In this document: piece by piece, positions 1-7,838 of the stretch
How the letters are laid out: every line of letters begins with the position of its first letter
Position numbering within the stretch: position 1 is the first letter of the stretch
Origin: CAZHAC01 sp964383855
GTDB lineage: Bacteria > Chloroflexota > Dormibacteria > Dormibacterales > Dormibacteraceae
Reading direction: 5' to 3'
NCBI GenBank assembly: GCA_964383855.1
Contig: CAYLIP010000041.1
Span: 1 to 25,329, forward strand
DNA length: 25,329 bases
The notes under the pieces: generated by a model
Seen by the model: the letters and a program-made list of their open reading frames with translations, nothing else
The model's database searches: none
Told to the model about the DNA's origin: nothing
Made by a program: the position numbers and the translations under genes

Positions 1-2
1 GG

Positions 3-431
3 CTACGGCGTGTAGCTGTCCTGGACGATGGTGCCGTTGCCCGTGCAGTGGTAATACCCGTGGGTCGTCTTCTCACGCAGGTAGTGAGGTGAGAGTGCCG
101 CCGGGGCGTGCGTCGGCGTGGCCGACCAGGCCCCGCTCGGGAAGGTGGTCATGTCATTGGTCCCTGGCGCTCCGCCAACGGCGCCGTTGCACTCGGAATC
201 CGCCGGGACCCCCATGTCGGCGAGCATGGTGTCGTAGGCGGTCTGCACCGTCTGCTCCTCGGTCGCGGCCGCCCGGGTCTGCGCGACCTTGGTCAGGCCG
301 ACCATGCTCATCGTGACCACGGCGGCGAGGATGCCGAGGATGGAGATGACGACCAGGAGCTCGATGAGCGTGAAGCCCCTCTGGTCCCGGGCCGCCTTCT
401 TCAGCCTCTTCAAAAACGTTCGGTGGTCCAT
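3..431 (-). CDS. Type IV major-type prepilin (PilA/GspG-like)
   Basis: This 142-aa protein begins with a short basic leader followed by the prepilin cleavage motif RGFTLIELLVVISILGILAA (about residues 18-37). It has the conserved Glu5 of the mature pilin and a hydrophobic helix that would pack in the pilus core. Prepilin peptidase would cut after the Gly; no peptidase gene lies in the window. Two Cys in the C-terminal half could form the usual disulfide. The ATG at 431 is preferred because GAGGAGG lies about 13 bases upstream and the leader then has normal prepilin length. It is the last gene seen in the pilus operon and is separated from the PilM-like gene by about 70 bases with its own strong Shine-Dalgarno, so it may be translated at a higher level. 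The short globular domain suggests a pseudopilin or small major pilin. Confidence 0.88.
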   Translation of the reverse strand: MDHRTFLKRLKKAARDQRGFTLIELLVVISILGILAAVVTMSMVGLTKVAQTRAAATEEQTVQTAYDTMLADMGVPADSECNGAVGGAPGTNDMTTFPSGAWSATPTHAPAALSPHYLREKTTHGYYHCTGNGTIVQDSYTP

Positions 432-502
432 GTCTGCTGTACTGCCTCCTCTTTGAAATGTGTTGGTGATCTGCCTTCTGTCGTCGATGTCCGCGAGCTG
501 GC

Positions 503-1516
503 TCATGGCGCCAGCGGCCACGAGGGATGCCAGCCGAGCAGCAGGGCTGTGCCCGCCGCCACCGCGCTCCAGCTGACGATCGAGACGGCGGCCAGGGCAG
601 GCACCCACGATGCCGCCCCGGTGCGGAGGCGCCGGCGCATGACGCGGCGCCAGGCGTGGTCGCCGGCCAGGATCGGCGGCGAATGCCGGCTCCGCGCGGC
701 GAGGCCGAGCGCGCCCAGGTAGGAATCGATCGCCATCCCGGCTGGGATGGCGATGCCGGCCGGGCCGAGGGCAACCGAGATCGCCCGCGCGCCCAGCGCC
801 TGCGGCAGCACGGGTCGCAGGTCGTCGGCGGCGAGGATGTTGAGCTCGCGCCCGGAGTTCCCGAGGTGGCGGCGGCTCGACATCACCAGCCCCTCCAGCA
901 CGGCCGGCCATCCAGCCTCGCTGCCCGGCACCGCGGCCTCGCCCGTATAGGGGCTGAGCCCAGGTGCCAGCGCGGTCGCATGGACCCTGCCGCCTCGCCT
1001 CTCCAGGAGGAGAACCGGCTCCTCGGGCAGCAACGCGGCCAGCGCCGCCGAGCGCGGCTCCAGGACCTCGAGGCCGAGCCCCGCCCCGGCGATGGCCTGC
1101 CGCAGCGTTTCCACGACGTCCTTCCAGCCCGCCACCACGTGCAGTGCCCGATGCCCGCCGGCCGCCCGCCTCGAGGTCCAGGCCCAGGCCGCCTCGGCGG
1201 GCGGGATCGGAATCGCGCGCTCGACGGCAAAGGAGGCCGCTCGGCGGAGGTCCCGGCCGGGCATCGCCGGCAGCAACACCACCCGCGTGAGAAGGGCCGC
1301 GTCGGTGATCGCGACGCGCGCGCGCCATGCGGTCACGCCCGCCTCATCGAGAGCTGCGCGCAGCTGTGCGCTCAGGCGCCCCGGTTCGGCTGGTGCGCCC
1401 CCGGGCAGGGTGCCGGGCGTGAGCCCGCGCGTGAACCACCGGACGGCCCGGCCCTGCACGATCTCGATCCCGCAGATCCGCTCGGGAGACAGGTCCAGGC
1501 AGACGAATCCGCTCAT
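503..1516 (-). CDS. PilM/GspL-like actin-fold pilus assembly protein with C-terminal membrane helix
   Basis: This 337-aa protein starts with an actin-like N-terminal strand (MSGFVCLDLSPERICGIEIV) and has a PilM-like layout: 'AVERAIPIPP' near residue 113 resembles the PilM/GspL segment before subdomain 2, and 'VLEPRSAALAAL' the following one. PilM links the cytoplasmic motor to the inner-membrane platform. Unlike PilM, which is normally wholly cytoplasmic, this protein has a hydrophobic segment at about residues 304-328 and ends a few residues later. It therefore resembles GspL or a PilM-PilN fusion lacking the outer domain. The ATG at 1516 overlaps the stop of the upstream gene as ATGA, which indicates translational coupling and excludes a longer ATG-less start. 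The family assignment rests on N-terminal pattern and operon position, so it is moderately sure. Confidence 0.7.
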   Translation of the reverse strand: MSGFVCLDLSPERICGIEIVQGRAVRWFTRGLTPGTLPGGAPAEPGRLSAQLRAALDEAGVTAWRARVAITDAALLTRVVLLPAMPGRDLRRAASFAVERAIPIPPAEAAWAWTSRRAAGGHRALHVVAGWKDVVETLRQAIAGAGLGLEVLEPRSAALAALLPEEPVLLLERRGGRVHATALAPGLSPYTGEAAVPGSEAGWPAVLEGLVMSSRRHLGNSGRELNILAADDLRPVLPQALGARAISVALGPAGIAIPAGMAIDSYLGALGLAARSRHSPPILAGDHAWRRVMRRRLRTGAASWVPALAAVSIVSWSAVAAGTALLLGWHPSWPLAP

Positions 1517-3273
1517 CCCAGCCCCCCTTCGAAGGAAAGGGTGTTGGCCCGGCCGGGGTACGACCACACGAGGTCGGCCTCATTGATGGCGCTGCCGTCG
1601 GGCGCGCCGGCGAGGAGGCTGTAGAGCTTGGAGCGGTTGCGCAGGAAGACGGTCAGCGTGCCGTCGCCGAAGTTGGCGACCGCCAGGCCGTCGCTTCCGC
1701 TGCCGTCGAAGTCGCCGGCCGCCGCCCCCATTGGAACCCGGCCGGTGACCAGGTCGCCGCCGGTGATCGGCTGAAATGTGCCGTCACCGTTGCCGAGCAG
1801 GACCGATGCGCTGTTGGCGCCGCTGTTGGCGACCGCCAGGTCGGCGGCCGCCGCCCCCCCGAAGTTGCCGGCCGCCAGCGCCACGGGCCGGGTGCCGACG
1901 CTGATCGGTCGACGCATCGCGAAGTTGCCGCCGCCTGATCCTGTGCCGACCAGCACCTGGCCTCGGTCGGGCAGGGCGATGGCGACGTCGGGGTTGCCCG
2001 AGGCGGTGAACCGGCTGACGATCATGGCCCCGGGCGCGCCACCCAGGCCGTAGTCGTTGCGTGCCTTGAGGCAGACGTGGCCTTTGGGGGGGCTGCAGCT
2101 GCCATTGACCTTGACCGAATAGACAAGGAGGTCGCCGGCCCCGCCCTCCGAGGTGGCCACCAGGAGGTAGCGCTCGGAGCCGAAGTCGGCGCCGGCAACC
2201 GCGACCGGCGGATCGGGAACCTGCGCGTCGCCCAGGTATTTGAAGTCGGCGCCTCCGAGTCCCTGCAGGATCGACACGCTGTTCGCGGCGTAGTTGGCCA
2301 CCGCCAGGTCGAGATTGCCTTCGTCCGTGAAGTGGCCGGCGGCGATGGCGACCGAGCCCAAGCCGGTACCCAGCGCGTACTGCCGGAGAACCGCGAGGGC
2401 TCCATTGGACATCCCGATGAGGAGGACGCTGCCGTCGGAGGTGCTGGCGGCGATCAGCGGCCCGGTGCCGAAATCGGCGACCGTGATGGCGGAAACGGCC
2501 GCGCACAGCGGGCTGCCGCTCTGGGTGGCCGAGAAGCCGCCGCCCCCGAGCCCGGAGAAGATCGACAGGCAGCCGGTGACCGGGTTGGCGACCACGAGGT
2601 CCAGCGGCTGCCCGCTCCCGTGCATCCGGGCCGCCAGCACGGGCGCCACTCCAGGCCTGGCGGTGATCGTCTGGTTGACGACGAAACTGGCCAGCCCCGC
2701 GACCCGCCCCACCCGGGCCGCCCGGGCGCTGCCCGCCATGTGCAGGTAGGCCGAGCCGGAGCCGCCGAGGTCGCAGTCCCGGATCACATAGAAGAATCCG
2801 GGGCCGGCGCTGGTGGGGCTGGCGCTGCAGGGTCCGCTCACCGGCTGGGAGCAGGCGGCGGGCTGGTTGTCGATGTAGACGGCGAGGCTTCCGGGAGCCA
2901 TCGTGTTCAGCCAGGCCGTCACGTGGCCGGTGGCCTTCAGGGCCGCGACCGCGCAGCTGCCGCTCCACTGCAGGGGCGCCATCTGGACCTGGCCCGGCAC
3001 CACCATGTCGAGCTGGTGGCAACCGTAGGAGGTGACATCTCCGTAAACGGCGCCCAGCGGGCAGGCGGCGCCGGCGCCGGCGACCCGGGAGATGATGGCG
3101 GCGGTGGCCGAGGCCGCGGCCGTGTCGCGGAGGTAGGTGCTCGTGCTGGGCCCCTGCGCCTCCAGGGTGGCCGAGACGGCCACCGCCAACCCGCCGGCGA
3201 TCGAGAAGAGAAGCGCCATCGTGACCAGCGCCGCGACCAGCGCCTGACCCTCTTGCTCTCGGCGCCGGTTCAT
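1513..3273 (-). CDS. Pilin-like N-terminus fused to FG-GAP/VCBS repeat domain (candidate pilus tip or adhesin)
   Basis: This 586-aa protein has a short basic, glutamine-rich N-terminus then a hydrophobic helix (about residues 10-35: 'GQALVAALVTMALLFSIAGG'). That is the arrangement of PilX/GspK-type minor pilins, which often lack Glu5, as this one does. A long extracytoplasmic region follows. From about residue 215 to 555 it contains repeated units of the form 'D-(L/V)-A-V-A-N-…-(S/T)-(V/I)-(S/L)-(I/V)-L-x-G', typical of FG-GAP/VCBS beta-propeller repeats, with Ca-binding-like loops NGDGTF and DFDGSGSDG near the end. Such propellers bind ligands in integrins and adhesins. It is coupled by ATGA overlaps to the genes on both sides, so it is made together with the minor pilins. 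I infer a tip-located or surface adhesin; no ligand can be named. Confidence 0.75.
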   Translation of the reverse strand: MNRRREQEGQALVAALVTMALLFSIAGGLAVAVSATLEAQGPSTSTYLRDTAAASATAAIISRVAGAGAACPLGAVYGDVTSYGCHQLDMVVPGQVQMAPLQWSGSCAVAALKATGHVTAWLNTMAPGSLAVYIDNQPAACSQPVSGPCSASPTSAGPGFFYVIRDCDLGGSGSAYLHMAGSARAARVGRVAGLASFVVNQTITARPGVAPVLAARMHGSGQPLDLVVANPVTGCLSIFSGLGGGGFSATQSGSPLCAAVSAITVADFGTGPLIAASTSDGSVLLIGMSNGALAVLRQYALGTGLGSVAIAAGHFTDEGNLDLAVANYAANSVSILQGLGGADFKYLGDAQVPDPPVAVAGADFGSERYLLVATSEGGAGDLLVYSVKVNGSCSPPKGHVCLKARNDYGLGGAPGAMIVSRFTASGNPDVAIALPDRGQVLVGTGSGGGNFAMRRPISVGTRPVALAAGNFGGAAAADLAVANSGANSASVLLGNGDGTFQPITGGDLVTGRVPMGAAAGDFDGSGSDGLAVANFGDGTLTVFLRNRSKLYSLLAGAPDGSAINEADLVWSYPGRANTLSFEGGLG

Positions 3274-3776
3274 GGCCCGCAGGCTCCGGCGGGGGCCCGG
3301 AAGTACACCACCATCGGCGGCTGCGGGGCCGCGTCACCGCGGTAGCGGACAACGACGGAAATGGAGCCGCTGTCCACCGGCCCCACCGTGGAGCAGGTGG
3401 CCGTGAAGCTGGGCGCCTGAGCAAGTGCGCGCACGACGAGGCTGGAGGTGCCCAGCTGGCGGTCGGTGCGGACCAGGTCGCAGGGGCATCCGGGGGCGGC
3501 CGAGTAGGTCACCATGGGCGCCTTTCCGCCCGGGAGGCAGAGATTGAGTTCGGCCCCGGGCTGGCCCGGGCAGGGGACGTAGCGATGCGCGTCGCCCTGC
3601 AGGGCGGCGGGGAGCACCTGCGCGGCCTCCGCCAGGTAGGTCCGCTGGCCCCAGGTTGAGCTCACCAGGTTGGCCCCGAAGAGGACGCTGGTGAGCGCGG
3701 CCAGCACGGCGGCGGTGATCGTCATCGCCAGCACCAGCTCGACCAGCGTCATGCCCGACTGACTGCGGAAGTTCAT
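3270..3776 (-). CDS. Minor prepilin (PilW/GspJ-like)
   Basis: This 168-aa protein has a prepilin leader of eight residues ending in Gly, followed by MTLVELVLAMTITAAVLAAL with Glu at position 5 of the mature form, the hallmark of class III (type IV pilin-like) signal sequences. The rest is a Cys-containing globular domain without a motif I recognise. Its position between a PilV-like and a PilX-like gene matches the usual order of minor pilins that prime pilus assembly. Start ATG at 3776 overlaps the stop of the upstream gene by 4 bases, and its own stop overlaps the next start the same way. The PilW/GspJ label is by position and length only. Confidence 0.82.
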   Translation of the reverse strand: MNFRSQSGMTLVELVLAMTITAAVLAALTSVLFGANLVSSTWGQRTYLAEAAQVLPAALQGDAHRYVPCPGQPGAELNLCLPGGKAPMVTYSAAPGCPCDLVRTDRQLGTSSLVVRALAQAPSFTATCSTVGPVDSGSISVVVRYRGDAAPQPPMVVYFRAPAGACGP

Positions 3777-4228
3777 CCGCCGCTCCCGAACGACCTGCAG
3801 CCGGCCGAGATGGCGGCCGGGTCATAGGGCGCCGCACCCGCCGGAGAGACGGCCTGGGCCTTGTATACGCTGACCGGGTTCAGGCGGGCGATCGCGCCGC
3901 CGGTCCGGGGATTGGCGACGCTCACGGTGATCCTCTCGGCGCCGGCCGCCACCGGCACCACCTGGACCGATACCTGGGCGGGAGCGGCATAGCCGGTGTC
4001 GCTCCACGGTGCCGCCATCACCGCCTGGAGCTCGCCGCGCTGCATGCACTCGCCCCAGGCCTGGATCGCCACCTCGCGAGCCCCGGTCACGGCCGCGTCG
4101 AGGGTGCCGATCCCGGCTACGACGGCGATGCCGACCACCATGGAGGCGATCAGCGCCTCGATGAGCGACTGGCCGGACTGGCGCCGCCGCCGCCTCGCCA
4201 GGTCGTCAGGGCTACTTGGGGAGCGCAT
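3773..4228 (-). CDS. Minor prepilin (PilV/GspI-like)
   Basis: This 151-aa protein has a longer basic leader (about 18 residues, Arg-rich) then GQSLIEALIASMVVGIAVVA, a prepilin cleavage site with Glu5 and a hydrophobic helix. 'SLIEALIA' is characteristic of PilV/GspI minor pilins. The C-terminal domain ends in a Cys-containing stretch. The ATG at 4228 lies 17 bases inside the end of pilC; a shorter start would have to be a CTG, so the ATG is kept. It forms the first of three consecutive minor pilin genes that would act together as an initiation complex at the pilus tip. Confidence 0.82.
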   Translation of the reverse strand: MRSPSSPDDLARRRRRQSGQSLIEALIASMVVGIAVVAGIGTLDAAVTGAREVAIQAWGECMQRGELQAVMAAPWSDTGYAAPAQVSVQVVPVAAGAERITVSVANPRTGGAIARLNPVSVYKAQAVSPAGAAPYDPAAISAGCRSFGSGG

Positions 4229-5426
4229 TGACCAGCGAGTACATGGGCGCGATGACCGAGATCGCGATGAAGCCGACCGTCATGCCGACCACCACCACCA
4301 GCGCCGGCTCGAGCACGGCGATCAGCTGCTTGAGGCGGTAATCGACCTCCTCTGCGTAGTGCTCCGCGGCCTGCTCGAGGTTGGTGTCGAGGTTTCCCGT
4401 CTCCTCTCCCACCCGCATGATCTGGATGACAAGCCGCGGGAAGAGGCCGGTCGCCTCGAGCGGCCCCGAGAAGCCCTCTCCGCTCAGCATCCGGCCCCGG
4501 GCGGCCGCCAGGCCGCGCTCGAAGACGACATTGCCCAGCGAGCGGTTGGCGGTGTCGATCATCTGGGTCATGGGCACGCCGGCCCGGGCCAGCGTGGCGA
4601 GCGTCCGGAGGTAGCGCTCGATGATGGCGAAGCGCACCACCGTGCCCATGCGGGGAAGGCGCAGGAGGATGACGTCGAGCGCCTCGCGACCCCGTCGGGA
4701 GTGCAGATAAAGAGCTGTCCCGGCGACCGCCAGGACCGCCACCAAAACGATCTCGACCACGTGCTCGCGGCAGAAGATCCCGGTCGCCAGCAGGATGCGC
4801 GTCGGCAGCGGCATCGTCGCCCGGAAGTCGGCGAAGAGGCGCGCGAAGGCGGGCAGCACGAATGCCACCAGCACCACGATCACGCCCAGCGCGAGCACCA
4901 CGACGATCGCCGGGTAGACCATCGCGCTGCGGACCTTCCGCAGGGCGCTCTCGTCGCGATAGATGTAGGTGGCCAGCTGCTGGAGGACGTCGTCCAGGTT
5001 GCCGCTCACCTCGGCCGACCGGACCATGTCGACGTAGAGCTCGTTGAAGATCTTCGGGTGATGCGAGAGGGCGGTCGACAGGGAGGCCCCCGCGCGGATA
5101 TCGAGGATGATCTCCGTCAACGCCTTGCGGAAGAGGTTCGAGCTGGCCTGGTCGCGCAGGACCGCGAGACCATCCAGCATGGCCATGCCGACCCGCACGA
5201 AGGTCGCCAGCTGGCGCGTGAAGAGGATGACCTCCGTCCGCTTGACGCGGATGAAGGTGGGGAACATGTCGTGGATGGCCGGTCGCGGGCGCCGCTCGCG
5301 AATGTCGACGACGTGCAGCCCCTGCTCCCACAGGACTCGCTTCATGTGGTCGACCGACTCCGCCGCGGCCACGCGCACCAGGCGGGCGCCGTTGGCGTCG
5401 TAGGCGACGTACCTGAACTCGCCCAT
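4212..5426 (-). CDS. pilC: Inner-membrane platform protein PilC/GspF
   Basis: This 404-aa protein is the polytopic platform of type IV pilus and type II secretion machines. The N-terminus 'FRYVAYDANGARLVR' is typical of PilC. Two T2SSF domains follow (about residues 60-185 and 265-385), each with the family pattern 'F.RQLATFVRVGMAML', 'SEVSGNLDDVLQQLATY' and, in the second copy, 'GEETGNLDTNLEQAAEHYAEEVD'. Membrane segments are near residues 155-180, 210-230 and 370-392. The ATG at 5426 shares its A with the pilB stop (TGATG) and has GGGGAA just upstream; a GTG four codons earlier is possible but less likely. Length is normal for the family. It works with PilB, the ATPase encoded directly upstream. 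Confidence 0.95.
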   Translation of the reverse strand: MGEFRYVAYDANGARLVRVAAAESVDHMKRVLWEQGLHVVDIRERRPRPAIHDMFPTFIRVKRTEVILFTRQLATFVRVGMAMLDGLAVLRDQASSNLFRKALTEIILDIRAGASLSTALSHHPKIFNELYVDMVRSAEVSGNLDDVLQQLATYIYRDESALRKVRSAMVYPAIVVVLALGVIVVLVAFVLPAFARLFADFRATMPLPTRILLATGIFCREHVVEIVLVAVLAVAGTALYLHSRRGREALDVILLRLPRMGTVVRFAIIERYLRTLATLARAGVPMTQMIDTANRSLGNVVFERGLAAARGRMLSGEGFSGPLEATGLFPRLVIQIMRVGEETGNLDTNLEQAAEHYAEEVDYRLKQLIAVLEPALVVVVGMTVGFIAISVIAPMYSLVNALPK

Positions 5427-7006
5427 CAGCTTCCCCACACACAGCGGACGACCTCGGACAGGGTCGTCTCGTTGGCGACGACCTTTTCGATGGCCGCCGA
5501 GCGCAGGCGCACCATGCCCTCGGCCACCGCCTCCTGGCGGATGGCTTCGGCCGAGGCCCGGCCGCTGACCAGGCGCTTGATCTCGTCGCTCAGCCCCAGT
5601 ACCTCGAAGACGCCGACCCGCCCCCGGTACCCGGTTCCGGCGCAGAGCTCGCAGCCGGCTCCGCGCAAGAACACCTGCTTCGCCCCGGTGCCCAGCTCGG
5701 CCCAGAGAGCCTCCTCCTCGGCGCTCAGCGCGTAGGGCTGGCGGCAGCCCCCGCAGATGCGCCGGACCAGGCGCTGGGCCACCACGCCCACCAGCGCCGA
5801 GGCGACGAGGTAGCCCTCGATTCCCATCTCGATGAAGCGCTGGATCACGGCGGCGGCGTCGGTTGCGTGCAGTGAGGTCAGCACCAGGTGCCCGGTGAGC
5901 GCCGACTGGACGGCGATCTCGGCCGTCTCGAGGTCGCGGATCTCGCCCACCAGGAGGATGTCGGGATCCTGCCGGAGGATCGCCCGGAGGCCGTTGGCGA
6001 ACGTCAGGTTGGCCATCTTCCGGATCTGGATCTGGTTGATGTCGTCGAAGGTGTACTCGACCGGGTCCTCGATCGTCGTGATGTTCTGGGTGACTGGGTC
6101 CAGCTCGTTGATGGCGGCGTAGAGGGTTGTCGTCTTGCCGCTGCCGGTCGGGCCGCTGACGACCACCATGCCGAAGGGCGACCGCAGCAGCTGGGACAAT
6201 CGCTGCGACCCCTGCGCGTTGAGCCCGAGGTTCTCCAGGCGGAGGATGGTCCGCGACTGGTCGAGCAGCCGGAGGACGATCTTCTCGCCCCAGATGGTCT
6301 CGGCGGTCGACACCCGGACGTCGACCTGCCGGCCCTGGCCCTCGATCCGGATCTGACCGTCCTGGGAGCGGTGGCGATCGACGATGTCCAGGTTGGCCAT
6401 GACCTTGATGCGCGAGGCGATCGGAGGCCCCATCTCCTTGGGGAGCGCCATCGCGTCCTTCAGGATCCCGTCAATCCGGAAGCGGATCCGGAGGTGCTCG
6501 CGCTGGGGCTCGACGTGGATGTCCGAGGCGCGGTCGCGGAGACCCTGCGCGATCATCTTGTTGACCACCTGGACGATCGGCGAGGAATCGCCGATGGCAA
6601 GTTCGGCCGACTCGGCGCGGCCGCGGCCGGCGGTGATGCTGCGGAAGGCCCGGACCTCGCCCTCCACGGCCAGGGATTCGCGATAGCGCTCGTCGATCGC
6701 CTTCCGGATGTCGGCCGGTGCGGCCGCGGCGGCCACCACCGGGTGGCGTGTGAGCACCTGGACGTCCTGCAGGAGGCGGCCGTCGGCGGGATCCGTGCAG
6801 GCGACGAGCAGGGTCCCATTGCGAAGCGTCAGCGCGAGCAGCTGGTTCTCGCGCGCGTACGCCTCCGGAATCAGTGCGAGCACGCTGCTCTGGATCGGCC
6901 AGGAGTCCAGGTCCGAACCGGCAAGCGTCGCCGGCCACTCCCCCGGGTCGCTGGTCACGGCGGACCCCGGAGCACGCGGTTCCACGGCTGGAATGATCTG
7001 CCGCAT
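5426..7006 (-). CDS. pilB: Pilus assembly ATPase PilB/GspE
   Basis: This 526-aa cytoplasmic hexameric ATPase powers pilin polymerisation. An N-terminal GSPII_E-like domain covers about residues 35-115. The catalytic domain has Walker A GPTGSGKT (285-292), an Asp box TIEDPVEY (311-318), Walker B ILLVGEIRD (350-358) and a His box 'GHLVLTSLHATDA' (372-384). The tetracysteine zinc motif of PilB/GspE is present: C418, C421, C452 and C455. This separates it from the retraction ATPase PilT. No PilT is in the window. The start at 7006 has no clear Shine-Dalgarno and sits 7 bases after a long hairpin, so the true start could be slightly downstream. It is the first gene of the pilus operon. Confidence 0.95.
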   Translation of the reverse strand: MRQIIPAVEPRAPGSAVTSDPGEWPATLAGSDLDSWPIQSSVLALIPEAYARENQLLALTLRNGTLLVACTDPADGRLLQDVQVLTRHPVVAAAAAPADIRKAIDERYRESLAVEGEVRAFRSITAGRGRAESAELAIGDSSPIVQVVNKMIAQGLRDRASDIHVEPQREHLRIRFRIDGILKDAMALPKEMGPPIASRIKVMANLDIVDRHRSQDGQIRIEGQGRQVDVRVSTAETIWGEKIVLRLLDQSRTILRLENLGLNAQGSQRLSQLLRSPFGMVVVSGPTGSGKTTTLYAAINELDPVTQNITTIEDPVEYTFDDINQIQIRKMANLTFANGLRAILRQDPDILLVGEIRDLETAEIAVQSALTGHLVLTSLHATDAAAVIQRFIEMGIEGYLVASALVGVVAQRLVRRICGGCRQPYALSAEEEALWAELGTGAKQVFLRGAGCELCAGTGYRGRVGVFEVLGLSDEIKRLVSGRASAEAIRQEAVAEGMVRLRSAAIEKVVANETTLSEVVRCVWGS

Positions 7007-7013
7007 GCGCGCA

Positions 7014-7075
7014 CGCGACGATGGGAAATGTCGCCCGGGATTCCCTTTTGTCCCGGCCCATTCCGCATCGTCGCG
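7014..7075 (-). promoter_or_regulatory. Long imperfect hairpin just upstream of pilB
   Basis: Arms 7014-7023 and 7066-7075 are perfect 10-base inverted repeats (CGCGACGATG / CATCGTCGCG). Pairing extends inward to about 17 bases with two mismatches. A nested 6-base stem pairs 7035-7040 with 7051-7056. On the minus strand it ends 7 bases before the pilB start codon, so it would form in the mRNA leader and control ribosome access, or serve as a DNA operator. The regulator is unknown. Confidence 0.5.
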
Positions 7076-7158
7076 CAGGTCATCGCAAGCTGTCGCAAAA
7101 GGGCACGGGACAGCATCACTCTGGCCGTCGTCGCCGAGCTCGATGCCGCCGTTGACCG

Positions 7159-7174
7159 GGCGCCATGAGGCGCC
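7159..7174 (-). terminator. Hairpin after the NarL-type regulator gene
   Basis: GGCGCC (7159-7164) and GGCGCC (7169-7174) pair around an ATGA loop, starting a few bases after the stop codon at 7179 on the minus strand. There is no T-run, so it is a weak or Rho-assisted terminator candidate. It separates the two-component genes from the pilus operon. Confidence 0.35.
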
Positions 7175-7178
7175 GGGA

Positions 7179-7838
7179 TCAGACCTCGATGAGGCCCTTG
7201 CGAACCGCGTAGAGCACGGCGTGCGCGCGGTCGTAGATCTCGAGCTTCTCGTACATCTTGGAGATGTGGTTGCGCACCGTCTTCTCCGAAATGCGCAGCT
7301 TGTAGGCGATCTCCTTGTTGGCCGCGCCGCCGGCGACCAGGCGCAGAATCTCGATCTCGCGCGGCGTCAGCCCGTCGTAGAACTCCTTCGGCGTCGCGCT
7401 CCCGGTGAGCATGTCGACGACGCGGTTGGCGACCGCGCTCGCCATCACGCGCTCCCCTGAGAGCACGGCGATGATGCTGTTCACGATCGCTTCAGCGGTC
7501 GAATCCTTCAGCACATAGCCGCTGGCGCCGACCCGAAGCGCCTCCAGCACGTGAACGTCGGCCTCGAAGGTGGTCAGGATCAGCACCCGCGTCTTCGGCA
7601 GCTCTTTGACGATCCGGCGGGTGGCCTCTATGCCATCCACCCGCGGCATCTTGAGGTCCATGAGCACGACGTCCGGCTTCAGCTGGGCGGCCCTGGCGAC
7701 GGCTTCCTCGCCGTCGCCCGCCTGCCCGACCACGGTCACCCGCGTGTCCTCCATGAGCAGGTGGGCCAGTCCGGCGCGGAAGAGCGCCTGGTCGTCGACG
7801 ATCAGGATCCGCGCTGCGGGCGGCGCAACAACACTCAT
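7179..7838 (-). CDS. NarL/FixJ-family response regulator
   Basis: This 219-aa protein has an N-terminal receiver domain with acidic pair D15-D16, phosphoacceptor D61 in 'VVLMDLKMPRVDG', Thr at 'LILTTFE' and K111. The C-terminal LuxR-type helix-turn-helix (about 152-215) reads 'LTPREIEILRLVAGG' and 'EIAYKLRISEKTVRNHISKM'. All residues needed for phosphotransfer are present. The ATG at 7838 overlaps the kinase stop as ATGA, so kinase and regulator are a cognate pair. Its position directly upstream of the pilus operon on the same strand makes that operon a candidate target, but no binding site can be named. Confidence 0.95.
   Translation of the reverse strand: MSVVAPPAARILIVDDQALFRAGLAHLLMEDTRVTVVGQAGDGEEAVARAAQLKPDVVLMDLKMPRVDGIEATRRIVKELPKTRVLILTTFEADVHVLEALRVGASGYVLKDSTAEAIVNSIIAVLSGERVMASAVANRVVDMLTGSATPKEFYDGLTPREIEILRLVAGGAANKEIAYKLRISEKTVRNHISKMYEKLEIYDRAHAVLYAVRKGLIEV

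Noticed and set aside
2077..3345. Long plus-strand frame of 422 aa opposite the FG-GAP gene
   Set aside because: It is a shadow of the minus-strand gene in GC-rich DNA: composition is Gly/Ala/Arg-rich with no motif, and the minus-strand gene has coupled starts and clear repeats.
3996..5735. Plus-strand frame of 579 aa opposite pilC and pilB
   Set aside because: Rich in His, Asp and Arg without any domain, while the opposite strand encodes clearly recognised PilC and PilB proteins.
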